Source: JBHAEC01 sp041855385
GTDB taxonomy: Bacteria > Bacillota > Negativicutes > Veillonellales > Veillonellaceae
Length of the DNA: 31,050 bases
Assembly: GCA_041855385.1 (NCBI GenBank)
Contig: JBHAEC010000059.1
Coordinates: 1-31,050, forward strand
Direction of reading: 5' to 3'
In this document: positions 7,429 through 14,845 of the stretch, one piece after another
Position numbering within the stretch: position 1 is the stretch's first letter
Layout of the letters: each line of letters opens with the position of its first letter
Made by a program: the position numbers and the translations under genes
The notes under the pieces: model-generated
The model's input: only the letters and a program-made list of their open reading frames with translations
What the model was told of the DNA's origin: nothing
Databases searched by the model: none

Positions 7429-7616
7429 CGTTCTCATTATGACACAAAACATATCGCCTGTCAATCTTTTTCAATAATAATTTTCCATTGATAATTCAGA
7501 TTTTATGTCCACTCTTTTGTTTTTGATAATTCTTTTCATTAAGAAAGAAAAGAATTGCACAATCCCTCTCATTCTCATTTTCTTAAATGCTTTATGTTGA
7601 TAGCATTCTCATTTTC
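7429..7616 (-). promoter_or_regulatory. AT-rich control region with repeated Fur-box-like elements
   Basis: The gap from 7366 to 7732 has no gene. Reading the minus strand, GAAAATGAGAATG occurs twice exactly (7570-7582 and 7604-7616, 34 bases apart) and a relative, ATAATGAGAACG (7429-7440), overlaps the -10 box. TTGATAATTC (plus strand) also occurs twice, at 7488-7497 and 7523-7532, 35 bases apart. The AATGAGAATG and GATAAT units resemble the repeats that make up Fur boxes. Regulation of the ferredoxin gene by iron is an inference from this resemblance. The remainder of the gap holds the CoA-transferase terminator. Confidence 0.35.
7436..7464 (-). promoter_or_regulatory. Strong promoter of the ferredoxin gene
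   Basis: Minus strand: TTGACA (7459-7464), 17-base spacer, CATAAT (7436-7441). The -35 is perfect and the -10 matches five of six. Predicted transcript start lies about 65 bases before the start codon. Confidence 0.82.
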
Positions 7617-7662
7617 ATTTATATTCATATTTTAGATATGTATTTTGATAAAAATGCATACA

Positions 7663-7694
7663 AAAAGATGGCATGGATTTCCACACCATCTTTT
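7663..7694 (-). terminator. Terminator of the CoA-transferase/carrier operon
   Basis: Minus-strand stem AAAAGATGGTGTGG with CCATGCCATCTTTT (14 bp including two G-U pairs) and a 4-base AAAT loop, followed by T residues; 38 bases after the CoA-transferase stop. Confidence 0.85.
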
Positions 7695-7732
7695 AAATCT
7701 ACAGATGTTTTTACTTAATTACAGAATGATCT

Positions 7733-8917
7733 TTAAATAACCTCTTTTTCTGCCAAAACGTCGATTTCCGCCTGACTTAATCCCAATACAGTGGTCAGAA
7801 CCTCTACATTGTGCTGTCCTAAAACCGGCGCCGGCCCACCGATTCCAGTCGGTGTATCGGACATTTTAATCGGAACTCCGGGCATTTCCATATGTCCGGC
7901 CACCGGATGTTCTACTGAAACGATCATATCCCGAAAACGCACTTGTTCATCGTTTACTACATCCGCAACCGTATTAATGGGACCAACGGGCACACCGATC
8001 TCCTTTAAAGCCGTAATCCATTCTTTTGTTGTCTTCTCTAAAAAAAGAGGGCTTAATAGCTCTTTAACAAGAGAACGATTCTTTGTCCGTGTAGGATTGT
8101 CAATAAATTCCTCCTTGTTGCTCCACTCTTCGTGATTCACCAATGCACAAAACTTCGCCCATAAGTTATTATTTCCGATAGCAATGATAACATGTCCGTC
8201 CTTTGTTTGGAAAGACTCAAAAGGCGTAATGGAAGGATGGCGGTTTCCGATGGGTTTCGGTAAATCATGAGCATTTAAATAGCGCGAAATGGCATTTTCC
8301 AAGATAGCAACCTGGCAATCCAACATAGCTACATCAACCAGCTGACCTTTTCCCGTTTTTTCTCGTGCTGCCAGTGCCCCCAATGCTCCAACCGCACTAA
8401 ATAGGCCTGCCGTTATATCTCCTACCGATGCACCTACGCGAGTTGGTTCACCGCCTTCTTGCCCGGTAATGCTCATCAAACCTCCCATACCCTGAACGAT
8501 TACATCATAAGCAGGGTCAAATGCATAAGGTCCTGTCTGACCAAACCCGGTACACGCCACATAGATAAGCCGAGGATTAATTTCCTTCAGCACCTCATAA
8601 TCTAGACCTAACTTTTTCATCGTTCCGGTTCGGAAATTTTCTATCAAAATATCAGTTTTAGCAACCAGCTTCTTTATAAGTTCCTTTCCTTCGTCCTTTT
8701 TCATATCTATTGTAATGGACTTCTTCCCACGATTCAGGCTCATAAAATAGCAACTTTCACCATTTACATAAGGACCAAAAGCACGAGAATCATCCCCTGT
8801 ATTTCGAGCTTCCACCTTAATAACCTCTGCTCCCATATCTGCAAGCATCATACCCGCATAAGGCCCTGCTAAAACGCGCGATAAATCAAGGACAACCAAA
8901 CCCTCTAATGGCTTCAT
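7733..8917 (-). CDS. CaiB/BaiF (class III) CoA-transferase
   Basis: A 394-residue class III CoA-transferase. The N-terminal LSRVLAGPYAGMMLADMGAEVIKVE region, the SLNRGKKS stretch, LIENFRTG and the VGDITAG segment with the presumed catalytic Asp167 (the position of formyl-CoA transferase Asp169) are all seen, and length is normal. Such enzymes move CoA between carboxylic acids through an aspartyl-CoA anhydride. The substrate cannot be read from the sequence; close families act on formate/oxalate, succinate/malate, itaconate/mesaconate and carnitine. It is downstream of a DASS anion carrier by 65 bases in the same direction, so I infer a dicarboxylate that is imported and then activated. GGGAGG precedes the ATG at 8917. 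No oxalyl-CoA decarboxylase is nearby, which argues against oxalate. Confidence 0.88.
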   Translation of the reverse strand: MKPLEGLVVLDLSRVLAGPYAGMMLADMGAEVIKVEARNTGDDSRAFGPYVNGESCYFMSLNRGKKSITIDMKKDEGKELIKKLVAKTDILIENFRTGTMKKLGLDYEVLKEINPRLIYVACTGFGQTGPYAFDPAYDVIVQGMGGLMSITGQEGGEPTRVGASVGDITAGLFSAVGALGALAAREKTGKGQLVDVAMLDCQVAILENAISRYLNAHDLPKPIGNRHPSITPFESFQTKDGHVIIAIGNNNLWAKFCALVNHEEWSNKEEFIDNPTRTKNRSLVKELLSPLFLEKTTKEWITALKEIGVPVGPINTVADVVNDEQVRFRDMIVSVEHPVAGHMEMPGVPIKMSDTPTGIGGPAPVLGQHNVEVLTTVLGLSQAEIDVLAEKEVI

Positions 8918-8982
8918 CTTTTCTTCCTCCCTTTTTCTTCTTAACCGAAAATATCTTCTACCTATTACTGCTAATCAGACCT

Positions 8983-10254
8983 TTACTTGGGAAAGAAAGG
9001 CCATACATTAGGAATAACCAAAAGGCTTACAATAAAACAAACAACAATTAAAGGAATCCCGGCTTTTACATAGTCCATAAAGGTATACTGTCCGGGCGTC
9101 AGAACAATCGTATTGGGCGGTGTACCGATAGGAGTCGCAAAAGCACAAGATGCCGCTACTGCTATAGCCATAAGAACAGCATGAGGACTCGCTCCCATCC
9201 CCTGAGCAATAGCAATTCCTATTGGTGCCAAAAGAGCACAAGAAGCAGTATTCGACATAAACTGTGTTAAACCGCAAGACAAAACAAATAGTACTGCCGT
9301 TGCAAACATCGGATCCGGATTATCTCCCATAATACTTAGGACTACGTCGGCAATCATTCTTCCTGCCCCTGATTTGTCTAAAGCCGAGGCTACCGGCATC
9401 ATTCCGGCAAAGAGAAATATCGTCACCCAATCAATGGACGCATATACTTGCTTTTCCTTCATACAGCCGGTAAGTACACAAAGCAAAGCACCGATAATAC
9501 TCGCCACATGAAGAGGCATCCATTTGATATTTAAAGCCATAACCAGCACAACTCCGGTCAAAATTAGCCCTGAAACGACCATTTTCTTGGGATCATTGGA
9601 AACTTCTTTCACTTCCTGCTCTACTTCTGTACCTTCATCCAATACTCGATTGGGTAATAATCTCTTTCCAAGGGTAAGCATATACACAATCGATGCAATC
9701 GTGAGAGGAATACCGATCCATGCAAACTCAAAAAATCCGAAAGGCCTTAAGCCTGCTTGTTGCAAAGTATTTACGATAATAATATTCGGAGGCGTTCCTA
9801 CCATAGTAATAATGCCTCCTACCCCTGCAGCAAAAGCAAGGGGAATAAGTTGTTTTGATGCCGGAATATTAGCTGCCGAACATATGCCGAGTACCACCGG
9901 CAATAAGGCCGCCGTCGTTCCCGTATTAGACAATACGGATGACATCAAAGCAGAAATAAGCATAACCGAAAGCATAAGACTTTTTTCGCTGTTACCCGCC
10001 CGTTTCACCACGGCCGTGCCAATAGCTTGGGCCAATCCCGTGTGAAACAATGCCGCTCCAATGACAAACATTCCTGCAAAAAGAACCACTGTTGAGTCAG
10101 CAAGTCCTGAGAACACCTGTTTCATGGGGATAATTCCCATAATACCGAGTGCAATGGCACCACTTATCGAAGTTACAGCCAAAGGAATGATTTCGGTAAT
10201 AAACAAAATCGCCATAATACCGAGAACAATAAGTGTTTGTATTGCCGGATCCAT
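8983..10254 (-). CDS. SLC13/DASS family anion (dicarboxylate) permease
   Basis: A 423-residue membrane protein with about 11 hydrophobic segments and the two inverted-repeat signatures of the DASS family: SNTGTTAALLPV with VGTPPN in the first half, and SNTASCALLAPI with GTPPNTIV in the second. These SNT and TPPN motifs form the Na+ and carboxylate sites in VcINDY-like transporters, so a sodium-coupled or exchange carrier of C4-dicarboxylates, tartrate or citrate in the cytoplasmic membrane is expected. Substrate unassigned. It lies between a small membrane protein gene (46 bases upstream) and the CoA-transferase. An SD-like AGGAGA is ten bases before the ATG at 10254. Confidence 0.9.
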   Translation of the reverse strand: MDPAIQTLIVLGIMAILFITEIIPLAVTSISGAIALGIMGIIPMKQVFSGLADSTVVLFAGMFVIGAALFHTGLAQAIGTAVVKRAGNSEKSLMLSVMLISALMSSVLSNTGTTAALLPVVLGICSAANIPASKQLIPLAFAAGVGGIITMVGTPPNIIIVNTLQQAGLRPFGFFEFAWIGIPLTIASIVYMLTLGKRLLPNRVLDEGTEVEQEVKEVSNDPKKMVVSGLILTGVVLVMALNIKWMPLHVASIIGALLCVLTGCMKEKQVYASIDWVTIFLFAGMMPVASALDKSGAGRMIADVVLSIMGDNPDPMFATAVLFVLSCGLTQFMSNTASCALLAPIGIAIAQGMGASPHAVLMAIAVAASCAFATPIGTPPNTIVLTPGQYTFMDYVKAGIPLIVVCFIVSLLVIPNVWPFFPK

Positions 10255-10300
10255 AACATATCATCTCCTACCATCAACGTCACTCCTAGTCGAACCCCTT

Positions 10301-10555
10301 CTAGAGTGAAAACAATAAATATGCACTGATTGCAATGAGTACGAATAATGTTACTGTTACAAGATATCCTTCTATCGTCACAGGATGTCCGAAATGGAGC
10401 ATTTCTCCAAGTCCGGATCTTTGAGTAAACAACGTATAGTTACTACGCTTTTTAAACCACAAAGCCTTTCTTTTCTCTCCCACAAGGAAGGACACCAAAA
10501 TAATTTCTAACAATGCGACAGCAATCAGACAAATGGCTCTTGTTTCAAAAGACAC
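10301..10555 (-). CDS. Small two-helix membrane protein of unknown function
   Basis: An 84-residue protein with an N-terminal membrane helix (about residues 7-25), a basic, polar middle with KRKALWFKKRSNY, and a C-terminal helix (about 61-84). I do not recognise a family. GGAGG is followed after four bases by TTG (10558) and after seven by GTG (10555); I prefer the GTG for spacing, and there is no ATG near. It is the first gene before the SLC13 carrier, in the same direction, with its own candidate promoter; an accessory role for that carrier is an inference from position only. Confidence 0.65.
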   Translation of the reverse strand: MSFETRAICLIAVALLEIILVSFLVGEKRKALWFKKRSNYTLFTQRSGLGEMLHFGHPVTIEGYLVTVTLFVLIAISAYLLFSL

Positions 10556-10589
10556 CAATTTCCCTCCACTTCGCGATACCTATTTCCTG

Positions 10590-10620
10590 ATAATATTTAT
10601 TCCCTTTAAAATTATTTCAA
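10590..10620 (-). promoter_or_regulatory. Candidate promoter of the small protein-SLC13-CoA-transferase operon
   Basis: Minus-strand TTGAAA (10615-10620) and TATTAT (10590-10595) separated by 19 bases, about 35 bases upstream of the start codon. The spacing is at the long limit; each box matches five of six. Confidence 0.4.
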
Positions 10621-10646
10621 TCACGCAAATACATTAATTCTATCTT

Positions 10647-11264
10647 TTACTCTTCTTCATCATCCAGTTTTCCGCTCTTCAAATCGGCCTTATAGGCGGC
10701 AACATCAGAATATCCCAAGCGATACGCCTCTTCCCGGATGAGAGCGTGAAAAGAAACTTCATTAAGTGTAAGGCCCACTTTTCCCGGAATAATAGCATCA
10801 AGTTCATCTAAAAAAGCTTGACTGACCTTTAAGAGGATACGTCCGTGCTTAACTCTGTCCGTCGTCACAGAGTACACAAGCATCAACATTTGACGATTAT
10901 CCATTGAAGAAGCCATTCTGTGTTTATAGCGAATTTTGATTCGTCTAAATAAATCAAAAGTAAACACACCTATACCATCTATATCTTCATAAGGAATAGA
11001 TATATCTCTTTTACCTAGTATATTCTTCTCCGTTACGATAAAATCCTTCTCCGTAAGAGTATATGTATATGTACTGCCCGCATGTTTAAAAAGAAAATAC
11101 AACGCCAATGCCACTAAAAAAAGATCGGCAACTAAAAAGATTTGCTTTGTAATGGATTGATATACGCTGTATCCGGCCCAACCCAAAATAAGAGTCAGAA
11201 AAAAAGCGACTACTACTTTTCCTGTTGGAGTAGTCTGTGATTGCTCCTGATATATAATCTTCAT
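10647..11264 (-). CDS. Membrane protein with PH-like domain, unknown function
   Basis: A 205-residue protein. Two membrane helices (about residues 17-34 and 41-58) form an N-terminal hairpin, followed by a soluble part with alternating strands (TYTYTLTEKDFIVTEKN, then RDISIPYEDIDGIGVF) that resembles the bacterial PH-like domains found after paired helices, and a C-terminal helical, acidic tail ending DDEEE. The family assignment is tentative. Its ATG at 11264-11262 overlaps the stop codon of the gene upstream as TAATG, so the two are translationally coupled and probably work together. Confidence 0.7.
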   Translation of the reverse strand: MKIIYQEQSQTTPTGKVVVAFFLTLILGWAGYSVYQSITKQIFLVADLFLVALALYFLFKHAGSTYTYTLTEKDFIVTEKNILGKRDISIPYEDIDGIGVFTFDLFRRIKIRYKHRMASSMDNRQMLMLVYSVTTDRVKHGRILLKVSQAFLDELDAIIPGKVGLTLNEVSFHALIREEAYRLGYSDVAAYKADLKSGKLDDEEE

Positions 11265-11737
11265 TATTGATTGCCCTTTCTTCTTTTCATTTTCGGGAAA
11301 GGCTTACCGGTTTTTTGAGACAGCTCCTTCAGTTCCACATTAGCAATATCTACCAAATCCTTTAAGCGCTTACGTTTATTGACACCGTAATCAATTTTAT
11401 TCTTTGTACTATAAAATAAAGTTACACCTATGGTAACCATAACTAACGCCGTAATAACTACCGGATCCATAAAAGTAGGTTGCTGAATATTTGTCGATAA
11501 ATATACTCCTCCGCCCACAAGTCCCAGTGAAATCAAACTGATCCAAAGAGGCGGTTTTTCACGAATACCTTCCATGGCACAATAAGCTTCAAAGTCAGCA
11601 TCTCTTTGCTTAACCAGTTCATTCATTCTCTCTACATTTTCTCTCATTTCACTCTTGCTGTTTTTTCCTTCTGTCTCTTCGTCCAGTTCATCCGATATTT
11701 TCACTTCCAACTCAGCCTTATTCTCCATGTATTTCAC
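11264..11737 (-). CDS. Membrane protein with N-terminal charged region, unknown function
   Basis: A 157-residue protein. Residues 1-55 are highly charged and probably helical or coiled coil (ELVKQRDADFEAY), followed by two membrane helices (about 65-82 and 92-109) and a basic C-terminal tail (KMKRRKGNQ). I recognise no family. The start is taken as GTG at 11737, four bases after AAGGAG; the ATG at 11728 would be 13 bases away. It is the first gene of a two-gene unit, coupled to the PH-like protein through TAATG. Confidence 0.65.
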   Translation of the reverse strand: MKYMENKAELEVKISDELDEETEGKNSKSEMRENVERMNELVKQRDADFEAYCAMEGIREKPPLWISLISLGLVGGGVYLSTNIQQPTFMDPVVITALVMVTIGVTLFYSTKNKIDYGVNKRKRLKDLVDIANVELKELSQKTGKPFPKMKRRKGNQ

Positions 11738-11846
11738 AGGACTCCTTTTCTTTTATGGAAAAATATTTTCCTTACTTATCCGCACACTTTATGTATTATA
11801 TGTATCATTTATATGTTATTTATAACACACAATTTTATACGGTATT

Positions 11847-11855
11847 ATTATAGCA
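11847..11855 (-). promoter_or_regulatory. Extended -10 element for the two-gene membrane protein unit
   Basis: TGCTATAAT on the minus strand, an extended -10, 110 bases before the GTG start at 11737. The sequence between is AT-rich and contains no other open frame. The rest of the 286-base gap to 12023 holds only the terminator of the succinate operon. Confidence 0.45.
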
Positions 11856-11960
11856 AAATAAAGGTTTTTTTTCCATCATTTAAACAATAAAAAGGCTTGA
11901 ACCCGCCATAATCTTCCTATTTAATATTTAAATACCGATAAAAAAGATTGCGAAAAAAAA

Positions 11961-11989
11961 ACACTCCGATGACAAAGTCATCGGAGTGT
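11961..11989. terminator. Strong bidirectional terminator at the end of the succinate operon
   Basis: Perfect 13-bp stem ACACTCCGATGAC / GTCATCGGAGTGT with a 3-base loop. The minus strand continues with a run of nine T, the plus strand with AATTTTTT. It lies 34 bases after the carrier gene's stop codon. Confidence 0.93.
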
Positions 11990-12023
11990 AATTTTTTGGT
12001 TTTCAGCTATATCCAGCCTATTA

Positions 12024-13331
12024 TTATAGACCAAGAATACCGAATGCTACATAGCACACGAATCCGCCAACAACGGACATCGAGATACCCCAGATTAGAA
12101 GGTTACGGAACAATGTCGCTTTATCTTCGGTAACTGCGTTAGCGATACAAAGAGCACCCAAAGTAGACAATGGGGAAGTATCAACCAAGTGAGCCCCGAT
12201 ATTGATGGAGGAAATCAATGCAACTGCCGGTTGTTCGCCATGAGCACCAACTTCTTTTAATAGACCAGGTACCATGTTCAAGAACATAGGCATAACTACG
12301 CCAGAGGAACTGGAGTACGCAGAGATCAAACCAGCAATGAAACCAACCACACCGGTAATTGTTGTTTCGTTGGAAACAACGCCAATCATGCCGATCAATG
12401 CGTTCAATCCGCCGGCTTTATCCATTACGTCGATAAGCACGGACATACCGCACACCATTACGATAACGCCCCAAGGCATTTTCTTAACGGATTCGCCGTC
12501 GTCTGCGATGTTAAATACGATGTAAGTTGCACCAATAATGAATGCCATCATACCTACATTCAATTTAAATGCGATAACGCCTACTACCAATGCAAGGATT
12601 GTTGCCAATGTGTACCATTGCTTTCCTGTGAAAGGTTCTGGCATTGGCGCAATTTCGTTAATGTCAAAGTCTTTGTTGTTTCTAGCATTTTTCATCCATG
12701 CCAAACCGCCAAAGAGTAAGAAACCGCTCCAGTTAACGATACCTTGAAGGATTTCGGAGTACCAGTGGATTTTCCATCCTAAAGCACCCAAGGATTCAGC
12801 AGGCAAGCCGATTTGAGGAGCTACTTTAGCGATGATACCATTGGAAATAATACCTGTCGGAGCAAATGGCGAGAATGCCGCACCATTCGCAGCCCCTACG
12901 ATAAGCATTGTCATGATCATCGGATTAATACCGATACGACCTGCAATTGCCATACCTACAGGAGCTAATAAAGCAGTACCTGCGATGTTACCGGGGCCGA
13001 TCGTTGTAATTACGGTAACAAGCAAGAAGTAAATAATAGGAATTAAGATAACGCTACCACCTGCTAACCGTACACAACGGGCAGACAGTTTATCCATCGT
13101 ACCATTAACCTGTGCTGCGGAGAACATGAACGTTACACCCACCAAAATCATGAACAAGCTAATTGGCCAACCTTTGTAGATTTCAGCTAATTTCATTCCT
13201 GCAAATCCCATACCTACAAGGATCGCTGCAGCAATACCAAGAATACCTACGTTAACTTCCTTAAAGCAAGAATAAATAACTATTGCGATCAACGCCAGCA
13301 TCGACGCCAACGCAGGAGTCGTAATCTCCAT
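12024..13331 (-). CDS. MatC-type dicarboxylate carrier (probable succinate transporter)
   Basis: A 435-residue membrane protein with about 12 hydrophobic segments. The conserved pattern GPGNIAGTALLAPVGMAIAG, SPFAPTGIISNG, and the second-half YSSSSGVVMPMF and GAHLVDTSPLSTLGA match the ion-transporter superfamily branch around MatC (malonate/dicarboxylate carrier). It is the last gene of the methylmalonyl-CoA decarboxylase cluster, so uptake of succinate, perhaps in exchange or with Na+, is the natural inference, but malonate or methylmalonate cannot be excluded. The Na+ gradient made by the decarboxylase could drive it. A short perfect hairpin lies just before its ribosome site. Start ATG at 13331, preceded by GAGAGG. 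Confidence 0.85.
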   Translation of the reverse strand: MEITTPALASMLALIAIVIYSCFKEVNVGILGIAAAILVGMGFAGMKLAEIYKGWPISLFMILVGVTFMFSAAQVNGTMDKLSARCVRLAGGSVILIPIIYFLLVTVITTIGPGNIAGTALLAPVGMAIAGRIGINPMIMTMLIVGAANGAAFSPFAPTGIISNGIIAKVAPQIGLPAESLGALGWKIHWYSEILQGIVNWSGFLLFGGLAWMKNARNNKDFDINEIAPMPEPFTGKQWYTLATILALVVGVIAFKLNVGMMAFIIGATYIVFNIADDGESVKKMPWGVIVMVCGMSVLIDVMDKAGGLNALIGMIGVVSNETTITGVVGFIAGLISAYSSSSGVVMPMFLNMVPGLLKEVGAHGEQPAVALISSINIGAHLVDTSPLSTLGALCIANAVTEDKATLFRNLLIWGISMSVVGGFVCYVAFGILGL

Positions 13332-13347
13332 ATTCCTTACCTCTCTC

Positions 13348-13368
13348 CATTTATCAATGCGATAAATG
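13348..13368 (-). other. Hairpin before the dicarboxylate carrier start
   Basis: Perfect 8-bp stem CATTTATC / GATAAATG with loop GCATT on the minus strand, ending just upstream of the Shine-Dalgarno sequence of the carrier gene. There is no T run, so it is not a terminator; it may protect the mRNA or affect translation. Confidence 0.5.
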
Positions 13369-13443
13369 CTTTCTAAGTAAATGTAAAATAAATTACTACT
13401 TTCGAGAAAATAACTTTACTGAATGATTCGTGATTCTTAGCAA

Positions 13444-13566
13444 TTACTCGTCAGCTGGGAACATTTTTACCAATGCTTTAGTTGCAAAAATAAAACCAGT
13501 GATAACCAAGAACATAACCGGAAGGGCAATAAACATTTGCATAATTGCTGCTTCTACTGGACTCAT
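13444..13566 (-). CDS. OadG-related small membrane subunit (40 aa)
   Basis: A 40-residue peptide, shorter than most gene-calling limits. It begins MSPVEAAIMQMF, continues with a single hydrophobic helix (about residues 9-28) and ends in a short charged tail, ALVKMFPADE. GGGAGGA lies eight bases before the ATG, and the gap to mmdB is 18 bases. The pattern of a short N-terminus, one helix and then a Lys/Pro/Asp tail fits the OadG-like small subunits of sodium-pumping decarboxylases. The cluster already has a full-length MmdD, so this is an additional small subunit. It may play the part of the Veillonella epsilon subunit MmdE, although that protein resembles the MmdD C-terminus, not the helix. 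The coding call rests on the ribosome site, the tight spacing and the sensible protein; the role is inferred. Confidence 0.82.
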   Translation of the reverse strand: MSPVEAAIMQMFIALPVMFLVITGFIFATKALVKMFPADE

Positions 13567-13584
13567 AAAACAGTTCCTCCCTTC

Positions 13585-14742
13585 TTAACGAGACAATGCC
13601 GGGATTAATGCAAGCACAAGACCGCCTGCTACTACAGACGCGATCTGACCTGCTACGTTAACACCGATAGCATGTTGAATAATATAGTTCGTATTGTCTT
13701 CTTTTAATGCCATTTTAGCAACTACACGACCGGACATAGGGAATGCAGAGATACCGCAACCACCGATCATTGGGTTAATTTTCTTAGGCAAGAAAAGATT
13801 TAGCAATTTAGCGAACATAACACCACCAACTGTGTCAAATACGAACGCAACAGCACCTAAACCGATAATTTTCAACACGTCAAATGTCAAGAAGTTTTCA
13901 GCAGTCATAGTAGCACCAACTGTGATACCAAGTACCAAAGTTACAAGGTTCGACAATTCACTTTGTGCTGCTTTAGACAAGCTGTCTGTACAACCGGATT
14001 CTTTAAGCAAGTTACCGAACATCAATGCACCGATTAACGCAACGGAAATAGGTGCCACGATACCAGCAATTAGAGTAAGCATCATTGGGAACAACACTTT
14101 TGCAGTTTGAGAAATAGGTTGTTCATTTTCAAAACCCATGCGGATTTTACGTTCGTTCTTAGTAGTTACCGCACGAATTACCGGAGGCTGAATAACCGGT
14201 ACCAAAGACATGTAGCAATATGCTGCTACAGACAATGGTCCAAGCATATCCTGCGCATAACGGGATGCTACGTAAATCGTAGTAGGGCCGTCAGCCGCAC
14301 CGATAATACCGATGGAAGCAGCATGAGCAAAGTCAAAGCCCAACAAAGCCGCACCGATAGCTGTTGCAAAAATACCAAATTGAGCTGCAGCTGCAAAAAG
14401 CATAACGGAAGGAGTACGCATCAAAGGAGCAAAATCACACATCGCACCGATAGCAATAAAGATAAGTACAGGGAACAATTCGTTCGCAATACCGGAGTTA
14501 TAAAGTGTGATCAAGAAACCTACAGCGCCTTCTTCAACAGAAACTGCAGAAGAGTGTGGCACGTTAGCCAAAATACAACCAAAACCCATTGGTAATAACA
14601 ACACAGGCTCATAGTCAAATTTAACAGCAAGCCAAATGAGCAATCCACCAATCATGAACATTATCAAGTTGCCCAAGCCGAAATCAAGGAAGCCTTGGAA
14701 CAACTCTTTTAAAAACGGATACTGGATAAATAAATCACCCAT
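13585..14742 (-). CDS. mmdB: Methylmalonyl-CoA decarboxylase beta subunit (Na+ pump)
   Basis: A 385-residue integral membrane protein of the OadB/MmdB/GcdB family. It decarboxylates carboxybiotin delivered on MmdC and couples this to Na+ export. Visible signatures: the YNSGIANELFPVLIFIAIGAM segment in two parts around residues 81-101, GAADGPT at 148-154 with the essential Asp151, and the late GGCGISAFPMSGRV segment. At least nine membrane segments. The ATG at 14742 is chosen because AAGGAGG stands nine bases before it and the protein then begins like the family; an upstream ATG at 14784 lies inside a long hairpin and has no ribosome site. Lies between mmdC and the 40-residue subunit. Confidence 0.95.
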   Translation of the reverse strand: MGDLFIQYPFLKELFQGFLDFGLGNLIMFMIGGLLIWLAVKFDYEPVLLLPMGFGCILANVPHSSAVSVEEGAVGFLITLYNSGIANELFPVLIFIAIGAMCDFAPLMRTPSVMLFAAAAQFGIFATAIGAALLGFDFAHAASIGIIGAADGPTTIYVASRYAQDMLGPLSVAAYCYMSLVPVIQPPVIRAVTTKNERKIRMGFENEQPISQTAKVLFPMMLTLIAGIVAPISVALIGALMFGNLLKESGCTDSLSKAAQSELSNLVTLVLGITVGATMTAENFLTFDVLKIIGLGAVAFVFDTVGGVMFAKLLNLFLPKKINPMIGGCGISAFPMSGRVVAKMALKEDNTNYIIQHAIGVNVAGQIASVVAGGLVLALIPALSR

Positions 14743-14767
14743 AATATAGAACCCTCCTTTAAATAGT

Positions 14768-14831
14768 GTACAGAAACAGCCCATTAGAGAGAAAGAATCC
14801 GTTCTTCCCCTCTAGAGCCGTTACTCTGTAC
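14768..14831 (-). other. 64-nt near-continuous hairpin between mmdC and mmdB
   Basis: Read on the minus strand: GTACAGA pairs with TCTGTAC, AACGGCTC with GGGCTGTT, and TAGAGGGGAAGAA with TTCTTTCTCTCTA, around a 4-base CGGA loop. This gives about 28 base pairs (G-U pairs included), interrupted only by a 2-base bulge on each arm. There is no T run after it, so it is not a typical terminator. It starts 14 bases after the mmdC stop and ends 25 bases before the mmdB start, suggesting an RNase III-type processing or mRNA-stability element setting subunit ratios. Confidence 0.75.
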
Positions 14832-14845
14832 TACAAGCAATCTAA

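Noticed and set aside
14742..14784. Extension of mmdB to an upstream ATG at 14784.
   Set aside because: The added 14 residues come from the long hairpin and lack a ribosome site; AAGGAGG points to the ATG at 14742.
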